A stretch of DNA of 6,473 nucleotides from Segetimicrobium sp035279545 (GCA_035279545.1 DATEHM010000082.1:1-6473), one strand, 5' to 3'; counted from the stretch's first letter, positions 1 through 5,959 are shown. The notes: generated from the sequence alone by a model not told the origin. A program made the numbers and translations.

Positions 1-1451
1 CGGCGATCCAGGTGACCCGGGGAGAGGGGGACGCCGTGGCCCCGGCCTGGTCGCCCGACGGGACCCGTATCGCCTTCAGCCGCTCGCGCGGCGGGGTCGA
101 CGACTTCAACGTGTTCGATCTCTGGGTGATGAACGCCGACGGTAGCGACGCGCGCCGCCTTACCGAGGACGTGGGGCGCGCGACCTCGCCCAGCTGGTCC
201 CCCGACGGCGCGTGGATCGCGTGTTACGGGACGGACATGCAGGAGCCCGGGATGGGCGATCCGATGGTGCGGGTCTGGCTGGTGCCCACCGCCGGCGGCC
301 GGCCGCGACGGCTCACCGAGGGGGACGATCGTCAGGTGGTGCTGGTCGCCCGGCCCGCGGTGACGCCGGGGACGGTGTGGGCTCCCGACGGCGGCTCGGT
401 GACCTTTCTCGCGGCCGACTCGGGCAACATCCACGTCGTCCGCGCCGGGGTGGCCGGCGGGTCGGTGCGCACGGTCGTCGGCGGGGAGCGCCAGGTGATG
501 AGCGCGAGCGCCGCCCCCGCCGCCGGCCGGATCGCGTTCGTGGCAACGGATCCCCAGCTGCCCGGCGACGTCTACGTGTGCCGGTGGGACGGTTCGGATC
601 AGCGGCGCGTGACGGCCACGAACGACGCGGTCCTCTCGCAGCTGGCGCTGCCTCGAGTGGAGCGCCGGACCTTCGCCAGCCCGCACGGGGGAACGGTGGA
701 GGGGTGGCTGATTCGGTCGAAGGCCGGGAGCGCGCCGGCGCCGCTCCTGCTGGACATCCATGGGGGTCCGGCCAGTTTCCACGGCAACCTGTTCTCGCTC
801 GGCTACCTCTACCGCTATGTCCTCGCCTCGCGCGGGTGGGCGGTGCTCGCGCTCAACCCGGTCGGGTCGGGGTCGTACGGCAAGGCGTTCGCCCATGCGG
901 CCCGCGGTCGATGGGGCGAGCGCGATCTGCCCGAGCATCTGGCCGGCGTGGACGCGCTGGTGAGCGAGGGCGTCGCGGATCCGGACCGGCTGGCCGTGGC
1001 GGGGTACTCGTACGGCGGCTTCATGGCCGCGTGGACGATCACCCACACCAACCGCTTCAAGGCGGGTGTGGTCGGCGCGTCGATCACGAACCTGGAGTCC
1101 TTCTGTGGGACCTCGGACATCGGCATGTGGTTCACACCCTGGGAGATGGATGGCGAACTGATCTCACACCGCGAGAGGTATCGCCGCCTCTCGCCCGTCA
1201 ATTACGTCGACCGGGTGCGGACCCCGACGCTAATCGTTCACGGGGAAGCTGACGACCGCTGTCCGATCGGCCAGGGCGAGGAGTTCTTCATTGGGCTCCT
1301 GGCCGTGGGCCGGGTGCCGGTGGAGTTCGTGCGCTATCCGGGAGAGAGCCATCTCTTCTTGGGCAACGGCCGCCCCAGTCACCGGATTGACTTCACCCGG
1401 CGCATCGTCGAGTGGGTGGAGCGGTACGTGGTCGGAGCGGGTCGCGCCTGA
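1..1451 (+). CDS. S9 family serine peptidase (prolyl oligopeptidase / acylaminoacyl-peptidase type, S9C-like), 5' end missing
   Basis: Serine exopeptidase or oligopeptidase that removes residues or acylated residues from short peptides, probably in the cytoplasm. The frame is open to the left edge, so the start lies outside; the GTG at position 12 is not the true start. About 482 residues are visible, against roughly 600-700 for the family. The first half holds TolB/PD40-like propeller blades (AWSPDGTRIAF, SWSPDGAWIA, VWAPDGGSVTF). The second half is an alpha/beta hydrolase: HGGP oxyanion segment at 759, nucleophile Ser in GYSYGG at 1008-1010, Asp in HGEADDRCP at 1251-1253, His in GESHLF at 1350-1352. 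The segment after the serine (SITNLESF, GTSDIG, then WFTPWE) is typical of S9C/YuxL-like enzymes. The triad is intact, so it should be active. Exact substrate is unknown, and any signal peptide would lie outside the window. Confidence 0.95.
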   Translation, partial: AIQVTRGEGDAVAPAWSPDGTRIAFSRSRGGVDDFNVFDLWVMNADGSDARRLTEDVGRATSPSWSPDGAWIACYGTDMQEPGMGDPMVRVWLVPTAGGRPRRLTEGDDRQVVLVARPAVTPGTVWAPDGGSVTFLAADSGNIHVVRAGVAGGSVRTVVGGERQVMSASAAPAAGRIAFVATDPQLPGDVYVCRWDGSDQRRVTATNDAVLSQLALPRVERRTFASPHGGTVEGWLIRSKAGSAPAPLLLDIHGGPASFHGNLFSLGYLYRYVLASRGWAVLALNPVGSGSYGKAFAHAARGRWGERDLPEHLAGVDALVSEGVADPDRLAVAGYSYGGFMAAWTITHTNRFKAGVVGASITNLESFCGTSDIGMWFTPWEMDGELISHRERYRRLSPVNYVDRVRTPTLIVHGEADDRCPIGQGEEFFIGLLAVGRVPVEFVRYPGESHLFLGNGRPSHRIDFTRRIVEWVERYVVGAGRA

Positions 1452-1578
1452 CGCCCCCGATCGCGTGCCGCGCCGCGCGGTCGCGCAGGGGCGGCGGGCT
1501 CGAGCGTGACGGCCGCCGCCGGGCATGGCCGCTTGGGGATGAGTGCCGAGCGCACCGACGGAGCGGATGGAGGGGATG
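1452..1578 (+). other. Intergenic spacer between peptidase and beta-lactamase-like gene
   Basis: About 127 bp of very GC-rich DNA. It holds an imperfectly placed hairpin: GGCGGCGG at 1490-1497 pairs with CCGCCGCC at 1513-1520 across a 15-nt loop, with no T-run after it. I see no convincing sigma-70 promoter. The gap is long enough that the downstream gene could be transcribed separately. Confidence 0.4.
1569..1573 (+). promoter_or_regulatory. Shine-Dalgarno GGAGG deciding the start of the beta-lactamase-like gene
   Basis: GGAGG at 1569-1573 lies 5 nt before the ATG at 1579 and 8 nt before the GTG at 1582. The same frame can be opened from a GTG at 1543, but only a poorly spaced GGGG precedes that codon. 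This favours the 1579 (or 1582) start. Confidence 0.55.
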
Positions 1579-2484
1579 ATGGTGGGCCAACTGTTCGAGC
1601 GCATTCACGGGATCGCGGCGCGGCTTGATGGAATGATGGGGGTCTACATTCGCGCGCTGCCCGCCGGGGAAGAGATCGCTATCAACGCCGACCAGCCGTT
1701 TCAAATGGCCAGCGTGTTCAAGGTGCCGATCCTCGCCGAGCTGATGTCCCAGGTGGAGGCGGGGCGGCGGTCCCTGGAGGACCGGGTGACCCTGACCAAC
1801 GACATGAAGGCGCCGGGATCGGGGGTGCTCAAGGAGCTCTCCGCCAGCACCCCCTTGACCCTCCGCGACCTGGCGACGCTGATGATCATCGTCAGCGACA
1901 ACACCGCGACCGACGTCCTGCTCGGGCTCGTGACCAAGGACGCGGTGAACGCCCGGCTCCGATCGTGCGGGCTGCGCCGGACCACGATCGCCATGGGCTG
2001 CCGGGAGCTCCTCAACGACCTCGTGGGCCTGGGAGGCGCACCCGACTCGCCGGAGACCCGTCGGCTGGCGGTTGATCGGCTGCGGAGGCGAGAGCTGGAT
2101 CCGCACTGCCGAGTCTACCACGACGAACAGGCGAACATGACCACACCGCGCGAGATGGGGATGTTGATCGGACACGTCGTCGTCCCGACGCTCGACGGCG
2201 GCCGCGGCGGGGCCGGGCCGCTACCGGCGGAGGTCTCGAGGCGGATGCTGGACATCATGCGGCGTCAGCAGGTGCGCGACCGGCTCCCGCTGCTCTTGCC
2301 CCCCGCGGTCGAGATCGCGCACAAGACCGGTTCGCTGGCCCGGGTGAGCAACGACGCCGGGGTGCTCTACGCGCCGAAATCCCCGTGCATCGTCACGGTG
2401 TTCACGCGGGACTTGGCAGACGATCTGGCGGGCCGGATGGCGATCGCCGAGGTGGGTCGGGCCCTCTACGAGGCGTACGCGTAG
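1579..2484 (+). CDS. Class A beta-lactamase-fold serine hydrolase (PenP / beta-lactamase2-like), probably cytoplasmic
   Basis: Active-site serine hydrolase of the penicillin-recognising superfamily, 301 residues from the ATG at 1579 (313 from the GTG at 1543). The motifs are in order: S45-V-F-K48 (SxxK, 1711-1722) with the acyl-accepting serine, S106-D-N (1894-1902), and K249-T-G (2323-2331) followed by the usual C-terminal DAGVLY strand. I see no signal peptide or lipobox at any candidate start. That is unlike secreted resistance enzymes and argues against a classical periplasmic beta-lactamase. The omega-loop region is odd: RELLN at 142-146 has Arg where class A enzymes carry the deacylating Glu166, and about 30 extra residues precede the MTTP motif at 187-190. 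It could be a peptidase, amidase or esterase, or a slow beta-lactamase; the true substrate is unknown. The fold assignment is firm, but an antibiotic-resistance role is not supported by sequence alone. Confidence 0.87.
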   Translation: MVGQLFERIHGIAARLDGMMGVYIRALPAGEEIAINADQPFQMASVFKVPILAELMSQVEAGRRSLEDRVTLTNDMKAPGSGVLKELSASTPLTLRDLATLMIIVSDNTATDVLLGLVTKDAVNARLRSCGLRRTTIAMGCRELLNDLVGLGGAPDSPETRRLAVDRLRRRELDPHCRVYHDEQANMTTPREMGMLIGHVVVPTLDGGRGGAGPLPAEVSRRMLDIMRRQQVRDRLPLLLPPAVEIAHKTGSLARVSNDAGVLYAPKSPCIVTVFTRDLADDLAGRMAIAEVGRALYEAYA

Positions 2485-2519
2485 CCGCCCCCTCGGCAGG
2501 GGCGCCTCCGACGGGGCGG
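2485..2519 (+). terminator. Possible GC hairpin after the beta-lactamase-like gene
   Basis: Directly after the TAG stop, CCGCCCC (2485-2491) can pair with GGGGCGG (2513-2519). Alternatively CGCCCC (2487-2492) can pair with GGGGCG (2499-2504). The two foldings exclude each other and no T-run follows. It may be a weak terminator or simply GC-rich sequence. Confidence 0.25.
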
Positions 2520-2529
2520 GAGCCACTCC

Positions 2530-2552
2530 GAGGTGATCGTGGGGTGATCGTG
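2530..2552 (+). promoter_or_regulatory. Tandem 10-bp repeat with Shine-Dalgarno-like sequence before azlC
   Basis: GGTGATCGTG occurs twice in tandem, at 2532-2541 and 2543-2552, with one G between. The second copy ends in the azlC GTG start codon. The first copy with its preceding bases gives GAGGTGATC (2530-2538), a 9-nt match to the complement of the usual 16S rRNA 3' end. It sits 13 nt before the start, rather far. The second copy gives GGTGATC almost touching the start. Both could contribute to ribosome binding. Confidence 0.5.
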
Positions 2553-3235
2553 TGACCGATCCGCCGCCGCGAAGCAGCTTCGCCGTGGGCCTCGCCGAGG
2601 CGTTGCCCCTGTGGTTGGGGGTCGTCCCGTTCGGGGTCGTCTACGCCGTGGTGGGGCGTCGCGCTGGGCTCAGCGCCTGGGAGATCCAGTTGATGTCGCT
2701 GCTCGTGTACGCGGGGGGTGCGCAGTTCACCGTGGTGCGCCTGCTGGCCCAAGGGGCCCCGCGGAGCGTCCTGGTGCTCGCCACCGCCCTCATCAATCTT
2801 CGCCATGTGCTCTACGGGCTGTCGTTGGCCCAGCCCCTTCGCCAGGTGCGGCGCGGCCCGCGCGCGTTGGTCGCCTTCTTCCTGGTGGACGAAAGTTACG
2901 GCCTCGGCACCCGCGCCTATCTCGATGGACGGGGAAGCGTGGCCTACCTGTTGGGCGCGGGGATTTCCATGTACTTCGCCTGGAACGTCGGGACAGCGCT
3001 CGGGACGGCGGTCACCGCCGCGATGCCCGACCCGAGGAACGCCGGGCTCGACCTGGTGTTTCCGCTGACGTTTGCGGCGCTGCTGGCGCCGCTCCTGCGC
3101 CGGGCGGCGAACCGGCAGGCGGCCGCAGCGTCGCTCCTGGTGGGCCTGGTGGTCGTGCCGAGGCTGCCGGGCGGGGTCGGGTTTGTGGTGGCCACGGTGC
3201 TGGGGATGCTCTGGGGGTTGCGGACGCATGACTGA
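2552..3235 (+). CDS. azlC: AzlC family branched-chain amino acid exporter, large subunit
   Basis: Membrane protein of 227 residues, the usual AzlC/YgaZ length. Members form the large subunit of an inner-membrane exporter of branched-chain amino acids (and toxic analogues such as azaleucine) together with the small AzlD protein. Family signatures are visible in order: PFGVVYAVV (26-34), MSLLVYAGGAQFTVV (48-62), NLRHVLYG (82-89), FFLVDESYG (109-117) and FPLTFAALL (170-178). Hydrophobic segments run through the whole chain. Start: the GTG at 2552 is the first available start after an in-frame stop at 2534-2536. The 3' end overlaps azlD by 8 bp, so the pair is translationally coupled, as expected for subunits of one transporter. 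No intact regulator gene (such as an Lrp-type azlB) is next to it here. Confidence in the family is high; actual substrates are inferred from characterised homologues. Confidence 0.94.
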   Translation: MTDPPPRSSFAVGLAEALPLWLGVVPFGVVYAVVGRRAGLSAWEIQLMSLLVYAGGAQFTVVRLLAQGAPRSVLVLATALINLRHVLYGLSLAQPLRQVRRGPRALVAFFLVDESYGLGTRAYLDGRGSVAYLLGAGISMYFAWNVGTALGTAVTAAMPDPRNAGLDLVFPLTFAALLAPLLRRAANRQAAAASLLVGLVVVPRLPGGVGFVVATVLGMLWGLRTHD

Positions 3236-3515
3236 GACGATCGTGGCGATGGCCGTGGCCACGTACCTGACCCGCCTGGCCGGCCTCCTCGGCACGCCGA
3301 TTCGAAGCGGGTGGGGGGTTCGCGCCCTCGCGCTCGTTCCGGTGGCGGCGTTCGCGGCCCTCGTCGCGTCGAGTTTGGAGCTCCGCCCCGATGCGTGGTT
3401 TCGCTGGCTCGTCGTCGGCGTCGGCGGGTGGCTCTCCTGGCGGGGGATGCCGATATGGGCCTGTGTGGGAGGTGGGGTCGCCCTCTACGTGGTCGGGGCG
3501 CCGCTGTTCCGGTGA
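3228..3515 (+). CDS. azlD: AzlD family branched-chain amino acid exporter, small subunit
   Basis: Small membrane protein of 95 residues, the partner of AzlC (equivalent to YgaH beside YgaZ). The pair works as a heteromeric amino acid exporter. Visible AzlD features: a first helix with TYLTRLAGLL (12-21), the LVPVAAFAALVASSL stretch (36-50), a hydrophobic third segment near 60-70, and a last helix WACVGGGVALYVVG (77-90). The ATG at 3228 overlaps the end of azlC (shared ATGACTGA), which sets the start; the frame stays open further upstream, but that part is inside azlC. Its TGA stop overlaps the GTG of the next gene (GTGA, 3512-3515). The three membrane genes are therefore almost certainly one transcript with coupled translation. 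Confidence 0.92.
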   Translation: MTETIVAMAVATYLTRLAGLLGTPIRSGWGVRALALVPVAAFAALVASSLELRPDAWFRWLVVGVGGWLSWRGMPIWACVGGGVALYVVGAPLFR

Positions 3516-4456
3516 GCGGAGGGGGGACGGCGACCTTCGGGGCCTTGCTGTTGGCCATCGTGGGTTGGGGCCTCTCGCACGTGGCCACGCGGTACCTGCT
3601 CCTCGACCGCGTCCGCGCGTTCGACGTGGTGATCCTGCGGTACAGCATCGCTTCGTGCCTCTTTGTTCCCGTCCTGTTTCGGCTCCCCCGCGCGGCGTGG
3701 CGGCGCGCGGAGCTGGGGTCGATGGCGGCGTGCGGTCTGCTTGGCGTCGCGGGGTTCAGCGTGCCGGTGACGCTGGGGACGCAGTCGGTCCCCGCCGGGA
3801 CCGCGGGTCTGCTCGTCACGACCGAATCGATGTGGATCTCCCTGATCTCGGTGGCGGTCCTGGGAGAGCGCCTTGGGTGGGGGCTCCCGGTGGGCCTCCT
3901 CCTCGCCTCGGGGGGAGTCGTCGCGCTGGCCGGCGGGCCCGGGACGGTCGGGCTGGTTCCGGGAGGGGCTGCGCGCGGGGCCGGGCTCGTGCTCCTGGGC
4001 GCATTCTCCTGGGCGGTCTATGCGGTGGCCGTCCGTCCGTACACCCGGAAGTACGGATCGGCGGCCAGCACCGGGCTCACGCTGATGCTCGGCACAATCC
4101 CGCTGCTCGCGGGATGGACGCCCGGGCTGGCGGAACGATCAACCCACATCGGCGGCGGGGCTTGGGGGGCGCTGCTCTTCTTGGGGGGCGTCGCTTCGGT
4201 GTTCTCGACGGTGTTCTGGAACTACGGGTCCGCGCGGACGTCGTCGGCGCGGGCCGGACCCTGGCTCTACTTGATTCCGCTGGTGAGCGTCCTGGGGGGT
4301 CACCTGCTCCTCGGCGAGCCGATCCGTCCGACAACCGTCCTGGGGGGCGCGTTGATCGTGGCCGGCGTGGGGATCACCCAACTCCACCCTCGAGGGCGGG
4401 GGGCGGAGGCCGTCGGGCCCGGCGAAGGCGATGACAGGCCGGCGGGAGACGCCTGA
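3512..4456 (+). CDS. EamA / drug-metabolite transporter (DMT) superfamily permease
   Basis: Predicted inner-membrane carrier of 314 residues with two EamA repeats and about ten membrane helices, the usual size for the family. The first repeat starts with FGALLLAIVGWGLSHVATRYLL (split here: helix at 9-30) and ends with the conserved pattern of small residues before V-L-G-E-R (116-120). The second repeat (about 155-290) ends with LLLGEPI (265-271) and a last helix near 274-288. A short hydrophilic tail rich in Gly, Asp and Arg follows. The GTG at 3512 lies in a 4-bp overlap with the azlD stop, which supports it over the longer open frame that would begin inside azlD at 3311. Family members export amino acids and other metabolites (for example RhtA, EamA/YdeD) or import sugars. 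Being coupled to azlCD makes amino acid export the most likely role; this is inference. Confidence 0.9.
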   Translation: MSGGGTATFGALLLAIVGWGLSHVATRYLLLDRVRAFDVVILRYSIASCLFVPVLFRLPRAAWRRAELGSMAACGLLGVAGFSVPVTLGTQSVPAGTAGLLVTTESMWISLISVAVLGERLGWGLPVGLLLASGGVVALAGGPGTVGLVPGGAARGAGLVLLGAFSWAVYAVAVRPYTRKYGSAASTGLTLMLGTIPLLAGWTPGLAERSTHIGGGAWGALLFLGGVASVFSTVFWNYGSARTSSARAGPWLYLIPLVSVLGGHLLLGEPIRPTTVLGGALIVAGVGITQLHPRGRGAEAVGPGEGDDRPAGDA

Positions 4457-4487
4457 GCCGCCGCGCGGCCGGCGGGGGGCGCGTCGA

Positions 4488-4518
4488 GGGCGGGACCCGG
4501 TCTAACCGGGTCCCGCCC
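4488..4518. terminator. Perfect 13-bp hairpin, probable bidirectional terminator
   Basis: GGGCGGGACCCGG (4488-4500) is exactly complementary to CCGGGTCCCGCCC (4506-4518), with loop TCTAA. The T and A at the loop edges could add a fourteenth pair. It lies in the 75-bp gap between the ends of the convergent EamA (+) and MFS (-) genes, where it can serve both. Neither side has a T-run, so on its own it is an incomplete intrinsic terminator, which is common in high-GC genomes. Confidence 0.7.
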
Positions 4519-4531
4519 CATGCGTGCGGGT

Positions 4532-5779
4532 CTACCGCGCCGGGGAGAGTACCGCCGGCTGCGCCTTCGCGGGCTTGCGGGCGATGAGCGGGAAGATCAG
4601 CACCACCACCATGAACACCGCGACGATGTAGAGCGAGGACTCGAAGTGCCCCGTGGCCTGGCGGATCCGCGCGATCAGAATGGGCGACGGGATGGCGGCG
4701 GCGCCCCACGCCAGCAGGATCCACCCGTAGATTCCGCCCATCTTCCTCGGGCCGAAGAAGTCGGCGGTGAACGACGGCATGCTGCCGAAGCCGCCGCCGT
4801 AGCAGAGGCCGATGATCGCGATGGCGATGCTGAACGTCGTCGCGTTCTTCAGCGTGGGCAGCAGGAAGAAGATGACCGCCTGGATCGCGTACATGATGAT
4901 GAAGACCGTTCTCCGGCCGATCATGTCCGACACCCAGGCCCAGAAGACCCGGCCGGTTCCGTTGAAGATGGAGATCAATCCGACGATGCCGGCGGCCGCC
5001 ACCGGGGAGAGGCCGACCATCTCCTGGGCCATCGGCGAGGCCTGGGAGATCACCATGATCCCGGCGGAGACGTTGCAGAAGAGGATCAGCCAGAGGATCC
5101 AAAATTGGGGCGTGGACATCGCCTCGCCGACCTCGTAGTTGTACGTGCTGGCCGCCTTCGCCACCGCCCCGCGTGGTTCCCACCCGGCCGGTTTCCAACC
5201 GACGGGGGGGTTGGCGTAGAACTGCGCCGCGGCGATCACCAGGATGAAGTAGGCGATCCCGAGCGTGAGAAAGGTCGCCGGCACCCCGTAGAGGATGATC
5301 TCGCGGGCGGCGATCGGGCTCATGATCAATGCGCCGGCGCCGTAGCCGCAGACGGCGACGCCGGTCATCAAGCCCCGCTTGTCCGGGAACCACTTCACCA
5401 GCGTCGCCACCGGACAGATGTAGCCCATGCCCATGCCGATGCCGCCCAGCACGCCGTAGCTGAGGTACAGTCCAGTGAGCGAGTGGTTTTTGGCGGCCAG
5501 GGCGGCGAGCATGTAGCTGACCCCGTAGAGGATCCCGGCCGTGGTTGCCACCTTGCGCGGGCCGGCGCGATCCTGCCACAGGCCGCCGATCACCGTGCCC
5601 ACGCCGAGGAAGAGGATCGCGAGCGTAAAATTCAACGCGGTCTGGGTGATCGTCCAGTGCTCACTCGCAATGAGCGGTTTGTTGAACACACTCCAGCCGT
5701 AGGCGGCCCCCAGGCACAACTGCATGACGACGGCCGCCGTGGCGATCCCCCAACGATTCGGAAGCTCATCCCGAGCCAT
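4532..5779 (-). CDS. OFA family MFS transporter (oxalate/formate antiporter-like)
   Basis: Twelve-helix major facilitator carrier of 415 residues, a typical length. OFA hallmarks: AAYGWSVFNKPL in helix 1 (25-36), the MFS loop motif GLWQDRAGPRK (66-76), YICPVATLVKWFPDKRG (120-136), the NPPVGWKPAGW loop (190-200), NGTGRVFWAWVSDMIGR (273-289) and TADFFGPRKMGGIYG (338-352). The family is named after OxlT, which swaps oxalate for formate across the inner membrane, but members also carry other small carboxylates. Arg277 may match the OxlT substrate arginine. The residue I align with OxlT Lys355 is Trp358 (LLAWG), so true oxalate:formate exchange is doubtful. Start: an in-frame ATG at 5803 would add eight residues, but GAGGAGGG sits 7 nt before the ATG at 5779. 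The gene stands alone on this strand, convergent with the EamA gene and divergent from the moeA-like gene. Confidence 0.95.
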   Translation of the reverse strand: MARDELPNRWGIATAAVVMQLCLGAAYGWSVFNKPLIASEHWTITQTALNFTLAILFLGVGTVIGGLWQDRAGPRKVATTAGILYGVSYMLAALAAKNHSLTGLYLSYGVLGGIGMGMGYICPVATLVKWFPDKRGLMTGVAVCGYGAGALIMSPIAAREIILYGVPATFLTLGIAYFILVIAAAQFYANPPVGWKPAGWEPRGAVAKAASTYNYEVGEAMSTPQFWILWLILFCNVSAGIMVISQASPMAQEMVGLSPVAAAGIVGLISIFNGTGRVFWAWVSDMIGRRTVFIIMYAIQAVIFFLLPTLKNATTFSIAIAIIGLCYGGGFGSMPSFTADFFGPRKMGGIYGWILLAWGAAAIPSPILIARIRQATGHFESSLYIVAVFMVVVLIFPLIARKPAKAQPAVLSPAR

Positions 5780-5786
5780 ATGGAGT

Positions 5787-5794
5787 CCCTCCTC
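5787..5794 (-). promoter_or_regulatory. Shine-Dalgarno GAGGAGGG fixing the MFS start
   Basis: On the - strand GAGGAGGG is followed by 7 nt and then the ATG at 5779. The upstream in-frame ATG at 5803 lies before this site and has no comparable Shine-Dalgarno sequence, so the shorter protein is preferred. Confidence 0.75.
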
Positions 5795-5823
5795 AGATTG
5801 CATCGTGCGTCGGTTCGCTCGAT

Positions 5824-5840
5824 GGCGCGCGGTGCGCGCC
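5824..5840. repeat. Perfect 7-bp dyad in the MFS leader
   Basis: GGCGCGC (5824-5830) and GCGCGCC (5834-5840) flank GGT. If the MFS transcript starts in the AT-rich island near 5910, this would form a stable hairpin in its leader about 45-60 nt before the start codon. It could be a leader structure or an operator; in such GC-rich DNA chance is also possible. Confidence 0.45.
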
Positions 5841-5868
5841 GGGTGTTCCCGCTGCTCTCACCTCCCCT

Positions 5869-5878
5869 CGGGGCCCCG
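5869..5878. repeat. 10-bp perfect palindrome CGGGGCCCCG
   Basis: A self-complementary 10-mer in the gap between the divergent MFS and moeA-like genes, just beside the AT-rich island. Its place suits a protein-binding site, but there is only one copy and no regulator is known here. Confidence 0.3.
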
Positions 5879-5892
5879 CGCGCGGCGGTAGA

Positions 5893-5926
5893 TTGACACC
5901 CCTTCCAATAAAATTGACAATATATT
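5893..5926. promoter_or_regulatory. AT-rich divergent promoter region with two TTGACA boxes
   Basis: TTGACA, the consensus -35 hexamer, occurs at 5893-5898 and again at 5914-5919, exactly 21 bp apart. For the + gene, the first copy has GACAAT (5916-5921) at 17-bp spacing, a 4/6 match to the -10 box. TATATT (5921-5926) is a better -10 box, but 22 bp away. On the - strand TATATT (from 5924 down to 5919) could be a -10 for the MFS gene. This is the only clearly AT-rich patch in the window. I think it drives one or both divergent genes, but the exact elements are not settled. Confidence 0.5.
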
Positions 5927-5959
5927 CACCCGCGCGGGACCCACTCCCTCCCGCGCCGC

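Noticed and set aside
212..1252. + strand open frame of 346 codons inside the peptidase
   Set aside because: Arg/Gly-rich shadow in another frame of a gene with an intact catalytic triad.
1393..2175. - strand open frame across the beta-lactamase-like gene
   Set aside because: Antisense to SxxK/SDN-containing coding sequence, and its own translation has no recognisable motif.
1579..2484. Calling the beta-lactamase-like gene an antibiotic resistance gene
   Set aside because: No signal peptide, no clear Glu166 and no mobile context; fold membership alone does not support that function.
3072..3227. N-terminal extension of azlD back into azlC
   Set aside because: The extension overlaps azlC out of frame; AzlD proteins are about 100 residues and the ATG at 3228 gives 95.
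2402..3295. - strand open frame of 297 codons across azlC
   Set aside because: Antisense to azlC, which has strong family motifs; the translation is rich in Arg, Pro, Gln and His with no domain.
3311..3511. N-terminal extension of the EamA gene back into azlD
   Set aside because: The extra 67 residues are Arg-rich and out of frame over azlD; the GTG at 3512 in the GTGA overlap is the natural start.
3391..4434. + strand open frame of 347 codons overlapping the EamA gene
   Set aside because: Arg/Gly-rich shadow without hydrophobic helices; the other frame gives a full ten-helix permease.
4374..5579. Second - strand open frame inside the MFS gene
   Set aside because: Out of frame with the transporter, low-complexity Arg/Gly/His-rich translation, no motif.
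4520..5896. Long + strand open frame of 458 codons opposite the MFS gene
   Set aside because: Composition is Arg/Asp/His/Gly-rich with no family motif. It lies fully antisense to a clearly recognised OFA transporter and is a codon shadow in GC-rich DNA.
5915..5928. Possible FNR/CRP-type site TGACAATATATTCA
   Set aside because: Only 5 of 7 half-site positions are symmetric and the sequence does not fit TTGAT-N4-ATCAA, so I do not call a specific regulator.
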